Source: Pseudomonas resinovorans NBRC 106553 (lineage in GTDB: Bacteria; Pseudomonadota; Gammaproteobacteria; Pseudomonadales; Pseudomonadaceae). Taken from it: a stretch of 64,000 bases of DNA. Numbering within the stretch: the first letter of the stretch is position 1; each line of letters opens with the position of its first letter. A model generated the notes under the pieces. The model did not search any database. It saw only the letters and a program-made list of their open reading frames with translations, and was not told where the DNA came from. Position numbers and translations under genes: made by a program. Positions 20,839-30,312 of this stretch are shown here, one piece after another. The DNA is taken from the NCBI RefSeq assembly GCF_000412695.1, contig NC_021499.1, positions 2,046,001 to 2,110,000 on the forward strand, in the 5' to 3' direction.

Positions 20839-21621
20839 TTAGATGGCGTTATGGGTTTTCAGCCAGCCAAGGCCAGCGACGGTAGTGGTAGCCGGCTTGT
20901 ATTCACAGCCGACCCAGCCCTGGTAGCCGATGCGGTCCAGGTGCTGGAAGAGGAAGCGGTAGTTGATCTCGCCGGTGCCCGGCTCGTTGCGGCCCGGGTT
21001 ATCGGCCAGCTGCACGTGGTTGATCGCGGCCAGGTTGGACTCGACGGTGCGCGCCAGGTCTCCTTCCATGATCTGCATGTGGTAGATGTCGTACTGCAGG
21101 AACAGGTTGGCGCTGCCGACCTTCTCGCGGATCTCCAGGGCCTGACGGGTGTTGTTCAGGTAGAAACCGGGAATGTCGCGGGTGTTGATGGCTTCCATCA
21201 CCAGCTTTATGCCGGCGGCGGCGAGCTTGTCGGCGGCGAACCTGAGGTTCTCGACGAAGGTCTTCTCGACGGTCGCGCAGTCGACGCCCTGGGGGCGGAT
21301 GCCGGCCAGGCAGTTGATCTGGGTATTGCCCAGGACCTTGGCGTAGGCGATGGCCTTGTCCACGCCGGCGCGGAATTCCTCTACGCGGTCGGGATGGCAG
21401 GCGATGCCGCGCTCACCCTTGCCCCAGTCACCGGCGGGCAGGTTGAACAGCACTTGTTCCAGTTTGTTGGCGTCCAGGCGGGCGCGGATCTCTTCCACCG
21501 GGAAGTCATAGGGGAAGAGGTATTCGACTCCGCTGAAGCCGGCTTCGGCGGCAGCGGCGAAACGGTCCAGGAAGTCCACCTCGGTGAACAGCATGGACAG
21601 GTTGGCGGCAAAACGGGGCAT
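20839..21621 (-). CDS. hyi: Hydroxypyruvate isomerase
   Basis: 260 aa, AP-endonuclease-like TIM barrel; interconverts hydroxypyruvate and tartronate semialdehyde. Closely resembles E. coli Hyi throughout: PRFAANLSMLFTEVDFLDRF start, NLPAGDWGKGERGIACHP, QYDIYHMQIMEGDL, and EPGTGEINY near the C-terminus, with metal ligands expected in those motifs. Start ATG 21621 is preferred because AGAAGGAGACATTC precedes it and the family N-terminus begins there; an in-frame extension of 30 codons runs through the hairpin region. Confidence 0.95.
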   Translation of the reverse strand: MPRFAANLSMLFTEVDFLDRFAAAAEAGFSGVEYLFPYDFPVEEIRARLDANKLEQVLFNLPAGDWGKGERGIACHPDRVEEFRAGVDKAIAYAKVLGNTQINCLAGIRPQGVDCATVEKTFVENLRFAADKLAAAGIKLVMEAINTRDIPGFYLNNTRQALEIREKVGSANLFLQYDIYHMQIMEGDLARTVESNLAAINHVQLADNPGRNEPGTGEINYRFLFQHLDRIGYQGWVGCEYKPATTTVAGLGWLKTHNAI

Positions 21622-21642
21622 GAATGTCTCCTTCTGATTCCC

Positions 21643-21704
21643 CTCTCCCGCACGCGGGAGGGGGAGGTGAAAGCCCCTCTCCCACCACGAATGGGAGAGG
21701 GGAG
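21643..21704. repeat. Two hairpins between gcl and hyi
   Basis: CCCCTCTCCCGC / GCGGGAGGGG (21643-21663) and CCCCTCTCCC / GGGAGAGGGG (21676-21704) lie in the 90-bp gcl-hyi spacer. CCCTCTCCC pairs are frequent in Pseudomonas intergenic DNA. In the mRNA they could alter gcl versus downstream expression. Confidence 0.7.
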
Positions 21705-21711
21705 ACGGCAA

Positions 21712-23487
<1,776 letters not shown>

Positions 23488-23512
23488 GTTTTGTGCCTCT
23501 TTCTTGTGAAAA

Positions 23513-23522
23513 TTGTATACAA
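23513..23522. promoter_or_regulatory. GclR-type operator TTGTATACAA before gcl
   Basis: Perfect 10-bp palindrome 25 bp upstream of the gcl start and downstream of its predicted -10, a classical repressor position. Same motif occurs before other purine and glyoxylate genes in the window. Confidence 0.65.
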
Positions 23523-23535
23523 GCGACGTGACTGG

Positions 23536-23565
23536 ATTCTATTCAGCTGCTGACCGAAGGGTCAA
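23536..23565 (-). promoter_or_regulatory. Predicted sigma-70 promoter of gcl with overlapping TGAC-N6-GTCA
   Basis: On the minus strand TTGACC (23565-23560), 18-bp spacer, TAGAAT (23541-23536). The -35 overlaps the palindrome TGACCGAAGGGTCA (23551-23564), which has the same form as the xdhA operator. Confidence 0.6.
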
Positions 23566-23661
23566 GGCCATTTGTGAGGCCAAAGGTCGCAGGCGGTAGA
23601 CTCTTTTAAAACGCCCGTTTCATGGGCGTCCGAATAGCTGTTCAGCACGCTGACGGAAATA

Positions 23662-23671
23662 CTGTATACAA
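23662..23671. promoter_or_regulatory. Second GclR-type site CTGTATACAA
   Basis: One mismatch from TTGTATACAA. It lies between gcl (leftward) and the GlcG-like gene (rightward), so it could serve either. The remaining intergenic 23566-23848 shows no gene. Confidence 0.5.
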
Positions 23672-23848
23672 AAGACAATGTGATTGTATCTATATGTTGA
23701 TTTTTTTGTGTTCGGTGAGATAGTGCGCTAAAGCTTTTCGATGCGTCGCAGGACGGGCTGGAAAATGCCCGCGTGGTCGTAGGAGCGCTCCAATCCTTCC
23801 CCGGACGACGCCGCACAAGGTTCAACCACTCACGAGGAACGCTTGAAA

Positions 23849-24286
23849 ATGACCACCCTGACCCTGGAAACCGCTGTGAGCATTTCCAATCACGCCCTGG
23901 CCACTGGCCGCGACCTGCGCACCGCGCCGCTGACCATTGCCGTGCTGGACGCCGGCGGACACCTGATCACCCTGCAGCGCCAGGACGGCGCCAGCATGCT
24001 TCGGCCGCAGATCGCCATCGGCAAGGCCTGGGGCGCCGTGGCCCTGGGCAAGGGCTCGCGCCTGATCGCCGCCGACGCCCAGCAGCGTCCGGCGTTCATC
24101 GGCGCGGTGAACAACCTGGCCGACGGCAACCTGGTGCCGGCACCGGGCGGCGTGCTGATCCGCGATGGCCAGGGCCAGGTGATCGGCGCCATCGGCATCA
24201 GTGGCGATACCTCGGATATCGATGAACAGTGCGCGGTGAGCGCAGTGGAAGCCGCTGGACTGAAGGCGGACGCCGGCGCGGCGTGA
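23849..24286 (+). CDS. GlcG/HbpS family protein
   Basis: 145 aa, GlcG/HbpS (PduO C-terminal-like, DUF336) fold; members bind haem or cobalamin-like ligands or are of unknown role next to glycolate and glyoxylate genes. Visible family pattern: LTLETAVSISNHALATGRD, TIAVLDAGGHLITLQRQDGAS, and the C-terminal GAIGISGDTSDIDEQCAVSA region. Start is ambiguous: TTG 23843 has GAGGA 5 bp upstream, ATG 23849 has it 11 bp upstream; I give the ATG. Divergent from gcl, so both may share regulation. Actual ligand unknown. Confidence 0.85.
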   Translation: MTTLTLETAVSISNHALATGRDLRTAPLTIAVLDAGGHLITLQRQDGASMLRPQIAIGKAWGAVALGKGSRLIAADAQQRPAFIGAVNNLADGNLVPAPGGVLIRDGQGQVIGAIGISGDTSDIDEQCAVSAVEAAGLKADAGAA

Positions 24287-24314
24287 GGTCGGTCGGGGCC
24301 GCTATGCGGCCCTT

Positions 24315-24525
24315 GATGAATGAATTCGCCCCCGCAGGGTCAGTGCCGATTGGTGCCGGCCTTGCAAGGGGCGAATTGCTTTTGTGGGGGCGAATTCATT
24401 CGCCAAGAAGCCCGAAGGGCTGCCCGGAATGATGGCAATCGGCTTGTCGTGGGAGCGGATTCATTCATTCGCGAAGCGGACCCACGGGCCGCTGCGCGGC
24501 CCTTCGCGAATGAATTCGCTCCTAC
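24315..24525. repeat. Array of GAATTCATTCGC inverted-repeat units
   Basis: Four related units: GATGAATGAATTCGCCCCC (24315 on), GGGGGCGAATTCATTCGCC (24386 on), GGGAGCGGATTCATTCATTC (24451 on) and TTCGCGAATGAATTCGCTCC (24503 on). They occupy the gap between the convergent GlcG-like and tetR genes. No gene or clear terminator is seen. Confidence 0.8.
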
Positions 24526-24538
24526 ATGAGGGCGGGAT

Positions 24539-25168
24539 TCAAGCGCTTTTGGCGGGGGCCTTCTCGTCCACTTCGCAGCCCTTGATCACCAGGCGGATGA
24601 TGGTTTCCGCGGCGGCGTCGTAGTCGGCGTCGCTGAGGCTGGCCTTGCCGGTGACGGTGGAGATCTGCCAGTCGAAGTCGGCGTAGGTCTGGGTAGCGGC
24701 CCAGATGCTGAACAGCAGGTGATGGGGGTCGACCTTGGCCATCAGGCCCTGGTCGATCCAGTGCTGGATGCACTCGATGTTGTGCTTGGCCTGAAGGTTG
24801 AGCTGCTCGGTCTGTTCCTTTGATAGGTGCGGCGCGCCGTGCATGATCTCGCTGGCGAACACCTTGGAGGCGTAGGGCAGGTCGCGGGAGATGCGGATCT
24901 TCGAGCGGATGTAGGCAGTGAGCACCTCGAAGGGGTGGCCCGCCTGGTTGAACGGCGAGGAGGCCTGCAACAGCGGCTCGACGATGCTCTCGAGAACCTC
25001 GCGGTAGAGGTTCTCCTTCGACTTGAAGTAGTAGTAGACGTTGGGCTTGGGTAGGCCGGCCTTGGCCGCGATGTCGCTCGTCTTGGTGGCGGCGAACCCT
25101 TTGTCGGCGAATTCCTCGCTGGCCGCGCGCAGGATCAGGTCTCTGTTGCGCTCGCGAATGCTGCTCAC
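24539..25168 (-). CDS. TetR family regulator, RutR-like
   Basis: 209 aa. Helix-turn-helix in FADKGFAATKTSDIAAKAGL followed by KPNVYYYFKSKENLYREVL; the ligand domain contains SRDLPYASKVFASEIMHGAP and HLLFSIWAATQTYADF, very like E. coli RutR, a uracil/purine-responsive regulator. I choose GTG 25168 since GAAGGAG lies 5 bp upstream; longer in-frame starts lie in a non-conserved leader. It stands between purine/glyoxylate genes and divergently from moaA, with a GclR-type palindrome between them. A pyrimidine or purine ligand is inferred only. Confidence 0.9.
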   Translation of the reverse strand: MSSIRERNRDLILRAASEEFADKGFAATKTSDIAAKAGLPKPNVYYYFKSKENLYREVLESIVEPLLQASSPFNQAGHPFEVLTAYIRSKIRISRDLPYASKVFASEIMHGAPHLSKEQTEQLNLQAKHNIECIQHWIDQGLMAKVDPHHLLFSIWAATQTYADFDWQISTVTGKASLSDADYDAAAETIIRLVIKGCEVDEKAPAKSA

Positions 25169-25278
25169 ATCGGCTCCTTCGTTGGCTCGCCCGGGCGCCA
25201 GGAAGGCCGGCCGGCGAGAGGTCGGGCATGGTATCACCCGCATCAAAGGCCCCTCAAGCGAGCCACTGGATGAATTTC

Positions 25279-25288
25279 CTGTATACAA
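25279..25288. promoter_or_regulatory. GclR-type site CTGTATACAA between tetR and moaA
   Basis: One mismatch from the palindrome TTGTATACAA; 82 bp before moaA ATG and 110 bp before the divergent tetR GTG. Confidence 0.5.
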
Positions 25289-25370
25289 AATCAATCGCTT
25301 CTGTTTCCATTCGGCATCCGTCCATGTCCCCGGCGTCCTGTCCGGTGCGTGTTGCGGCAGACTGCACCCC

Positions 25371-26366
25371 ATGCAAGACAATCAGTTGCTCGATCCTTTC
25401 GGGCGCCGAATTTCCTACCTGCGGCTCTCGGTCACCGACCGTTGCGACTTCCGCTGCACCTATTGCATGAGCGAGGACATGGTCTTCGCTCCCCGGGCGC
25501 AGATCCTCAGTCTCGAAGAGCTCTATACCGTCGCCGATGCCTTTATCGGGCTCGGTGTCACGCGTATCCGGGTCACCGGCGGCGAACCGCTGGTGCGCAA
25601 GGGCCTGACCTCGCTGCTGGCCCGCCTGGGTGCCCGTGAGGAACTCGAAGACCTTTCCATCACCAGCAATGGCTCCCAGCTCGGGCACATGGCCGCCGAC
25701 TTGCGCGGCGCCGGGGTCACCCGCCTGAACATCAGCCTCGACTCGCTGCAGCGCGAGCGCTTCGCCGCCTTCACCCGCCGCGACCGCCTCGACCAGGTAC
25801 TGGCCGGGATCGACGCAGCGCGCGCCGCGGGTTTCAGTCGGATCAAGCTGAACACCGTGGTGCAGAAAGGCCGCAACGACGACGAGGTCGAGGACCTGGT
25901 GGGCTTTGCCGTGGCGCGCGGCCTGGACATCAGCTTCATCGAGGAGATGCCGCTGGGCAGCGTCTCCAGCCACGAGCGCAAGGTCACCCTCTGTACCTCG
26001 GACGAGGTGCGTGAGCGTGTGGCGCAGCGATTCCAGCTCCTGCCCAGCAGCTACCGCAGCGGCGGGCCGTCGCGCTATTACCAGGTGGTCGGCAGCGGCA
26101 CCCAGGTGGGTTTCATCTCGCCCCACAGCCGCAACTTCTGCGGCGACTGCAACCGCGTGCGCGTCACCGCCGAAGGCAAGCTGGTGCTCTGCCTCGGCCA
26201 CGAAGGCGCGCTGGACCTCAAGGCGCTGCTCCGTCGTCACCCCGGCGATAGCCAGCGATTGCGCGCGGCGCTGATCGAGGCCCTCCGGCTCAAGCCCGAG
26301 CGGCACCATTTCGAGGCCGACCAGCAAGTTCAGGTCGTCCGCTTCATGAGCATGACCGGCGGCTGA
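25371..26366 (+). CDS. moaA: GTP 3',8-cyclase MoaA (molybdopterin synthesis)
   Basis: 331 aa, radical SAM. Starts the molybdopterin pathway by converting GTP to cyclic dehydro-GTP. Seen: N-terminal 4Fe-4S motif CDFRCTYC, TGGEPLVRKG, C-terminal cluster Cys in FCGDCNRVRV and LVLCLGHEG, and the terminal double glycine (MTGG). Start ATG 25371 is family-typical; the longer frame covers the tetR intergenic. Pseudomonads often carry more than one moaA. Placed in the purine gene region under a GclR-type site, this copy may serve xanthine dehydrogenase, which needs molybdopterin. Confidence 0.95.
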   Translation: MQDNQLLDPFGRRISYLRLSVTDRCDFRCTYCMSEDMVFAPRAQILSLEELYTVADAFIGLGVTRIRVTGGEPLVRKGLTSLLARLGAREELEDLSITSNGSQLGHMAADLRGAGVTRLNISLDSLQRERFAAFTRRDRLDQVLAGIDAARAAGFSRIKLNTVVQKGRNDDEVEDLVGFAVARGLDISFIEEMPLGSVSSHERKVTLCTSDEVRERVAQRFQLLPSSYRSGGPSRYYQVVGSGTQVGFISPHSRNFCGDCNRVRVTAEGKLVLCLGHEGALDLKALLRRHPGDSQRLRAALIEALRLKPERHHFEADQQVQVVRFMSMTGG

Positions 26367-26526
26367 TCGAGGCGCTCGGGTTAGCCCTGGCCGCGTTGCT
26401 TCATCTCGCCGTAGGAGACCTACTGTCTTCGATGAAGCGCCTTGCCATGGCGTCCCCGAGCACCCCGATCCCCACCTGATCACAAACAGAAAACAAGAGC
26501 GCCCCCGAGGGCGTAGGAGAAGACGC

Positions 26527-27885
26527 GTGGCCAAGACACTCTTGATCAAGAACGCCGACCTGCTGGTGACCATGGACGACCAGCGCCGGGAAATCCGTCA
26601 GGGCGGGTTGTTCATCGAGGACAACCGCATCACCCAGGTTGGCCCGAGCAGCGAGCTGCCGCAGACCGCCGACGAAGTCATCGACATGAAGGGCAAGGTG
26701 GTGATCCCCGGCCTGGTCAACACCCACCATCACATGTACCAGAGCCTCACCCGCGTGGTGCCGGCGGCCCAGGACGGCGAGCTGTTCAACTGGCTGACCA
26801 ACCTCTACCCGATCTGGGCGCGGCTGACGCCGGAAATGATCGGCGTCTCCACCCAGACCGCCATGGCCGAGCTGATCCTTTCCGGCTGCACCACCTCCAG
26901 CGACCATCTCTACATCTACCCCAACGGCTGCAAGCTGGATGACAGCATCCATGCCGCCGGCGAGATCGGCATGCGCTTCCACGCCGCGCGCGGCAGCATG
27001 AGCGTCGGCCGTAGCCAGGGTGGCCTGCCGCCGGATTCGGTGGTGGAGAAGGAGGCCGACATCCTCAAGGAATCCCAGCGCCTGATCGAGGATTACCACG
27101 ATGCGTCCCATGGCTCGATGCTGCGGGTGGTGGTGGCGCCGTGCTCGCCGTTCTCGGTGAGCCGCGACCTGATGCGCGAGGCGGCGGTGCTGGCGCGCCA
27201 GTACGGTGTGTCCTTGCACACGCACCTGGCGGAGAACGTCAACGATATCGCCTACAGCCGAGAGAAGTTCGGCATGACCCCGGCCGAATATGCCGAAGAC
27301 CTGGGCTGGGTCGGCCATGACGTCTGGCACGCCCACTGCGTGCAACTGGACCAGCACGGGATCGAGCTGTTCGCCCGTACCGGCACCGGCGTCGCCCACT
27401 GTCCCTGCTCGAACATGCGCCTGGCCTCGGGCATCGCCCCGGTGCGGCGCATGCGCGATGCCGGGGTACCGGTAGGGCTGGGGGTGGACGGCTCGGCCTC
27501 CAACGACGGAGCCACCATGATCGGCGAAGTGCGCCAGGCGCTGCTGCTGCAGCGGGTCGGCTTCGGTCCGGACGCCATGACCGCCCGCGAGGCCCTGGAG
27601 ATCGCCACCCTGGGCGGCGCCAAGGTACTCAACCGTAACGATATCGGTGCCCTCAAGCCGGGCATGGCCGCCGACCTGGTGGCCTTCGACCTGAACCACA
27701 TCGCCTATGCCGGCGCCCACCACGACCCCCTGGCGGCGCTGGTCTTCTGCACCCCGACCCAGGTCTCCACCAGCGTGATCAACGGCAAGGTGGTGGTCCG
27801 CGACGGCCAACTGGTGACCATCGACCTGCCACGGGTGCTGGAGCGCCACAACCAGCTGGCGCGCCAGCTGGTCACCGGCGAGTAA
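26527..27885 (+). CDS. 8-oxoguanine deaminase (amidohydrolase)
   Basis: 452 aa, starts at GTG with AGGAGA upstream. Metal-dependent amidohydrolase of the AtzB/TrzN group, often annotated hydroxydechloroatrazine ethylaminohydrolase. The N-terminus TLLIKNADLLVTMDDQRREI is like P. aeruginosa PA0142, a characterised 8-oxoguanine deaminase, which forms urate. Zinc ligands visible: NTHHHMYQ, HTHLAEN, HAHCVQLD and GVDGSASND. In this window the product urate would feed PuuD, so the gene fits the purine pathway. Substrate is inferred from resemblance. Confidence 0.88.
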   Translation: MAKTLLIKNADLLVTMDDQRREIRQGGLFIEDNRITQVGPSSELPQTADEVIDMKGKVVIPGLVNTHHHMYQSLTRVVPAAQDGELFNWLTNLYPIWARLTPEMIGVSTQTAMAELILSGCTTSSDHLYIYPNGCKLDDSIHAAGEIGMRFHAARGSMSVGRSQGGLPPDSVVEKEADILKESQRLIEDYHDASHGSMLRVVVAPCSPFSVSRDLMREAAVLARQYGVSLHTHLAENVNDIAYSREKFGMTPAEYAEDLGWVGHDVWHAHCVQLDQHGIELFARTGTGVAHCPCSNMRLASGIAPVRRMRDAGVPVGLGVDGSASNDGATMIGEVRQALLLQRVGFGPDAMTAREALEIATLGGAKVLNRNDIGALKPGMAADLVAFDLNHIAYAGAHHDPLAALVFCTPTQVSTSVINGKVVVRDGQLVTIDLPRVLERHNQLARQLVTGE

Positions 27886-27951
27886 GTGGTCAGTGGAGCG
27901 GGGCGATCCCGCTCCGTTCCCCCCGTTCCAACGCAGAACAAGGAGGAGGTC

Positions 27952-28770
27952 ATGGAGCCTCGGGTTTTCGGCTGGCTCGCTGCCGGCCTGCTGTGTGCAA
28001 ACGGCGCCCTGGCGCAGAGCTATGTGGTCGGCGTGGAGAAGCAGTCCTTCCAGCCCCACTACTGGCTCGGCGAGCAGGGGGAGTACCAGGGCTTCGCCCG
28101 CGACCTGCTGGACCTGTTCGCCCGGGATGCCGGCCTGGACATCCAGTACCGGCCCTTGCCGGTCAACCAGCTCACCGGGCAGTTGCTGGACGGCGGCATC
28201 GACTTCAAGTACCCGGACAACGCCAATTGGGCCGGCGACCTCAAGGCGGGCAAGGACATCGTCTACAGCCAGCCGGTGGTGAACTACGTCGACGGCGTGC
28301 TGGTGGCGCCCAAGCGCCTGGGGCAGGGCGTCGAGCAGCTGCGACGGCTGGCGGTGGTGGATGGCTGGACGCCCTGGACCTACCAGGAGCGCATCGATGA
28401 CGGCCAGACCCAAGTGGTGGGCAGCGACGACCTGGGACGGATGGTCAGGCAGGCGCTGAAGCAGGAGGCCGATGGCGCCTACTACAACGTGGTGGTCGCC
28501 ACCTACTACCTGGACAACATCCGCGCCCGTCCCGGCGCCCTGGTGTTCGATCCGTCCCTGCCGCACACCCGTGGCACCTTCAACCTGTCCAGCCTGCGTC
28601 ACCCGGAGCTGATCGCCCGCTTCGACCGCTTCCTCGCCGAACATCGCCAGGAAGTCGAGGCGCTGAAGGCGCGCTACCGGGTGGAGGCCAACCTGGATTC
28701 CGAGTACCTGGGCATGGAGCAGTGGAAGATCGATTTCCTCGAGCGGCAGAAGGCCAAGGCCCAGCAGTGA
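27952..28770 (+). CDS. Periplasmic solute-binding protein, ABC family 3 type, orphan
   Basis: 272 aa, signal peptide (WLAAGLLCANGALAQS) then a bacterial extracellular solute-binding fold. Start ATG 27952 with AGGAGGAGG. Features: GFARDLLDLFARDAGL, DGGIDFKYPDN, YSQPVVNYVDGVLVAP and YYNVVVATYYLDNIRARPG in the second lobe. No permease or ATPase gene is adjacent. It follows the 8-oxoguanine deaminase by 66 bp and may be co-transcribed, so the ligand may be a purine, but nothing in the sequence proves this. It might feed a distant transporter or a sensor. Confidence 0.8.
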   Translation: MEPRVFGWLAAGLLCANGALAQSYVVGVEKQSFQPHYWLGEQGEYQGFARDLLDLFARDAGLDIQYRPLPVNQLTGQLLDGGIDFKYPDNANWAGDLKAGKDIVYSQPVVNYVDGVLVAPKRLGQGVEQLRRLAVVDGWTPWTYQERIDDGQTQVVGSDDLGRMVRQALKQEADGAYYNVVVATYYLDNIRARPGALVFDPSLPHTRGTFNLSSLRHPELIARFDRFLAEHRQEVEALKARYRVEANLDSEYLGMEQWKIDFLERQKAKAQQ

Positions 28771-28836
28771 CGGTGCTGGCCCTGAACCCCATGGCAGAGC
28801 CGTCGGGTACGGGTGCGTAGGAATCGTCCTGAAACT

Positions 28837-28846
28837 TTGTACACAA
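28837..28846. promoter_or_regulatory. GclR-like site TTGTACACAA before the tsx transcript
   Basis: One mismatch from TTGTGTACAA/TTGTATACAA. A -10-like TATAAT is at 28887-28892, and a near-match to the second operator, TGACCGCTGGATCA, is at 28904-28917. This suggests a regulated promoter for the tsx-like gene. Confidence 0.45.
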
Positions 28847-29002
28847 TTCTGAAAGAAAGTGTTGTTACCGCTGTTTACAGGGTGTATATAATTCGGAAAA
28901 TCCTGACCGCTGGATCAGCTTTTCCGGCGAAGCAACTGCAAGGGGTGCATGACGCCACCCTGCGAGCCCACGACCTACAAGAACAACAGGCAGGCTTTGA
29001 GC

Positions 29003-29209
29003 ATGACTTCATTCGACAGCCCCGGGACCCGTCCCGAGACGTTCCGACTCCACCCGGCGCCGACCGCCGCGTCGGTATCCACTGCACAACCCACAGCCAT
29101 TTCTCTCGTCGAGGTCCTGCAGGGCCTCCTGGATGCAGCCGAACAGCGCAACGCTGAAGACAGCCCGTCCAGTTCCGCCCGTCAGAGCTGCCTTGGCCTG
29201 ACCGGCTGA
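29003..29209 (+). CDS. Possible small protein, 68 aa, before tsx
   Basis: ATG 29003 to TGA 29209, or an 86-aa version from 28949. Begins TSFDSPGTRPETFRLHP, contains a helical stretch ISLVEVLQGLLDAAEQRN and ends SCLGLTG. No strong ribosome site. It occupies the 557-bp gap between the solute-binding gene and the tsx-like gene, downstream of a promoter-like region, so it could be a leader ORF of the tsx transcript or chance. No family recognised. Confidence 0.35.
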   Translation: MTSFDSPGTRPETFRLHPAPTAASVSTAQPTAISLVEVLQGLLDAAEQRNAEDSPSSSARQSCLGLTG

Positions 29210-29327
29210 GGCCTGGCGCGCACCGCTCTCCACTCCCGAGCCCTTCTGTTACCTGCCCCGATACCGGGCGGGTTGCCGGTGGGCGCGAGACGGAAAAACC
29301 TGAAACCCACTACAACAAGGAAAAACC

Positions 29328-30137
29328 ATGAAAGCCAAGTATCTGCCGCACTGCCTCGCCCTCTCGACCGGCCTGCTCGCGGCTGGGCAGGCCGGCGCCG
29401 GTGACCTGCTGTTCTGGCAAGACAACAGCCTGAGCTACCTCTACGGCAAGAACTACAAGATCAACCCGCCTATCCAGCAGACCGTCACCTTCGAGCACGC
29501 CAACGGCTGGAAGTACGGCGATACCTTCTTCTTCGTGGACAAGACCTTCTTCAACGGCGCCGACGACCCGCAGGTGGGCAGCAACACCTACTACGGCGAG
29601 TTCCAGCCGCGCCTGTCGGTTGGCAAGATCTTCGACCAGAAGATCCAGTTCGGCCCGGTGACCGACGTGCTGCTGGCCATGACCTACGAGTTCGGCGAGG
29701 GTGACGTGGAGTCCTACCTGATCGGCCCGGGCTTCGACCTGGCGATCCCCGGCTTCGACTTCTTCCAGTTGAACTTCTACAACCGCCGCACCGACGGCAG
29801 CCGCCCTGGCGACAACGTCTGGCAGATCACCCCGGTGTGGAGCTACACGATTCCGGTGGGCAATTCCGACATCCGCATCGACGGCTTCATGGACTGGGTC
29901 GTGGACAACGACGAGAACCGTCGTGGCACCTACCACGCCAACCTGCACTTCAACCCGCAGGTGAAGTACGACCTGGGCAAGGCCATGGGCTGGGGTGAGA
30001 AACAGCTCTATGTCGGTTTCGAGTACGACTACTGGCGCAACAAGTACGGCATCGACAACGACAGCTTCCTCGGCGACGAGATCCTCGATGGCACCAACCA
30101 GAACACCGCCAGCCTGCTGGTGAAGGTGCACTTCTGA
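29328..30137 (+). CDS. Nucleoside-specific channel-forming outer-membrane protein (Tsx/OmpK family)
   Basis: 269 aa. Signal peptide ending LLAAGQAGAG, then alternating amphipathic beta strands ending in the outer-membrane signature KVHF with terminal Phe. Family features: LFWQDNSLSYLYGKNYKI near the start, TFEHANGWKYGDTFFFVD, LSVGKIF, and FVGFEYDYWRNKYGI-like segment near the C-terminus (LYVGFEYDYWRNKYGID). Tsx proteins are 12-strand channels for nucleosides. Context with purine genes points to nucleobase or nucleoside uptake. A second, different Tsx-type gene faces it. Confidence 0.88.
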   Translation: MKAKYLPHCLALSTGLLAAGQAGAGDLLFWQDNSLSYLYGKNYKINPPIQQTVTFEHANGWKYGDTFFFVDKTFFNGADDPQVGSNTYYGEFQPRLSVGKIFDQKIQFGPVTDVLLAMTYEFGEGDVESYLIGPGFDLAIPGFDFFQLNFYNRRTDGSRPGDNVWQITPVWSYTIPVGNSDIRIDGFMDWVVDNDENRRGTYHANLHFNPQVKYDLGKAMGWGEKQLYVGFEYDYWRNKYGIDNDSFLGDEILDGTNQNTASLLVKVHF

Positions 30138-30155
30138 TCCAGCGGAAAAAGGCCG

Positions 30156-30184
30156 GGGGAGGGCGGGCGCAAACCGCCCTCCCC
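30156..30184. terminator. Hairpin between the two tsx-like genes
   Basis: GGGGAGGGCGG and CCGCCCTCCCC with a 7-base loop, 18 bp after the first tsx stop. T-run is absent on the plus strand; a run of five T appears 8 bp beyond it on the minus strand. It could end either gene. Confidence 0.45.
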
Positions 30185-30214
30185 ACGGCTAGAAGGGGAG
30201 GTAGTGCATGTCAG

Positions 30215-30293
30215 GTAGGAGCGAATTCATTCGCGATTGCCACGGCATGACGGGCACGCCTCCGGCCTGCTTGGCGAATGAATTCGCCCCTAC
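30215..30293. repeat. GAATTCATTCGC inverted repeat
   Basis: GTAGGAGCGAATTCATTCGC at 30215 and its partner GCGAATGAATTCGCCCCTAC at 30274-30293, in the gap between the convergent tsx-like genes. Confidence 0.85.
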
Positions 30294-30312
30294 AGTGTTC
30301 TTGCGAGTGAAG

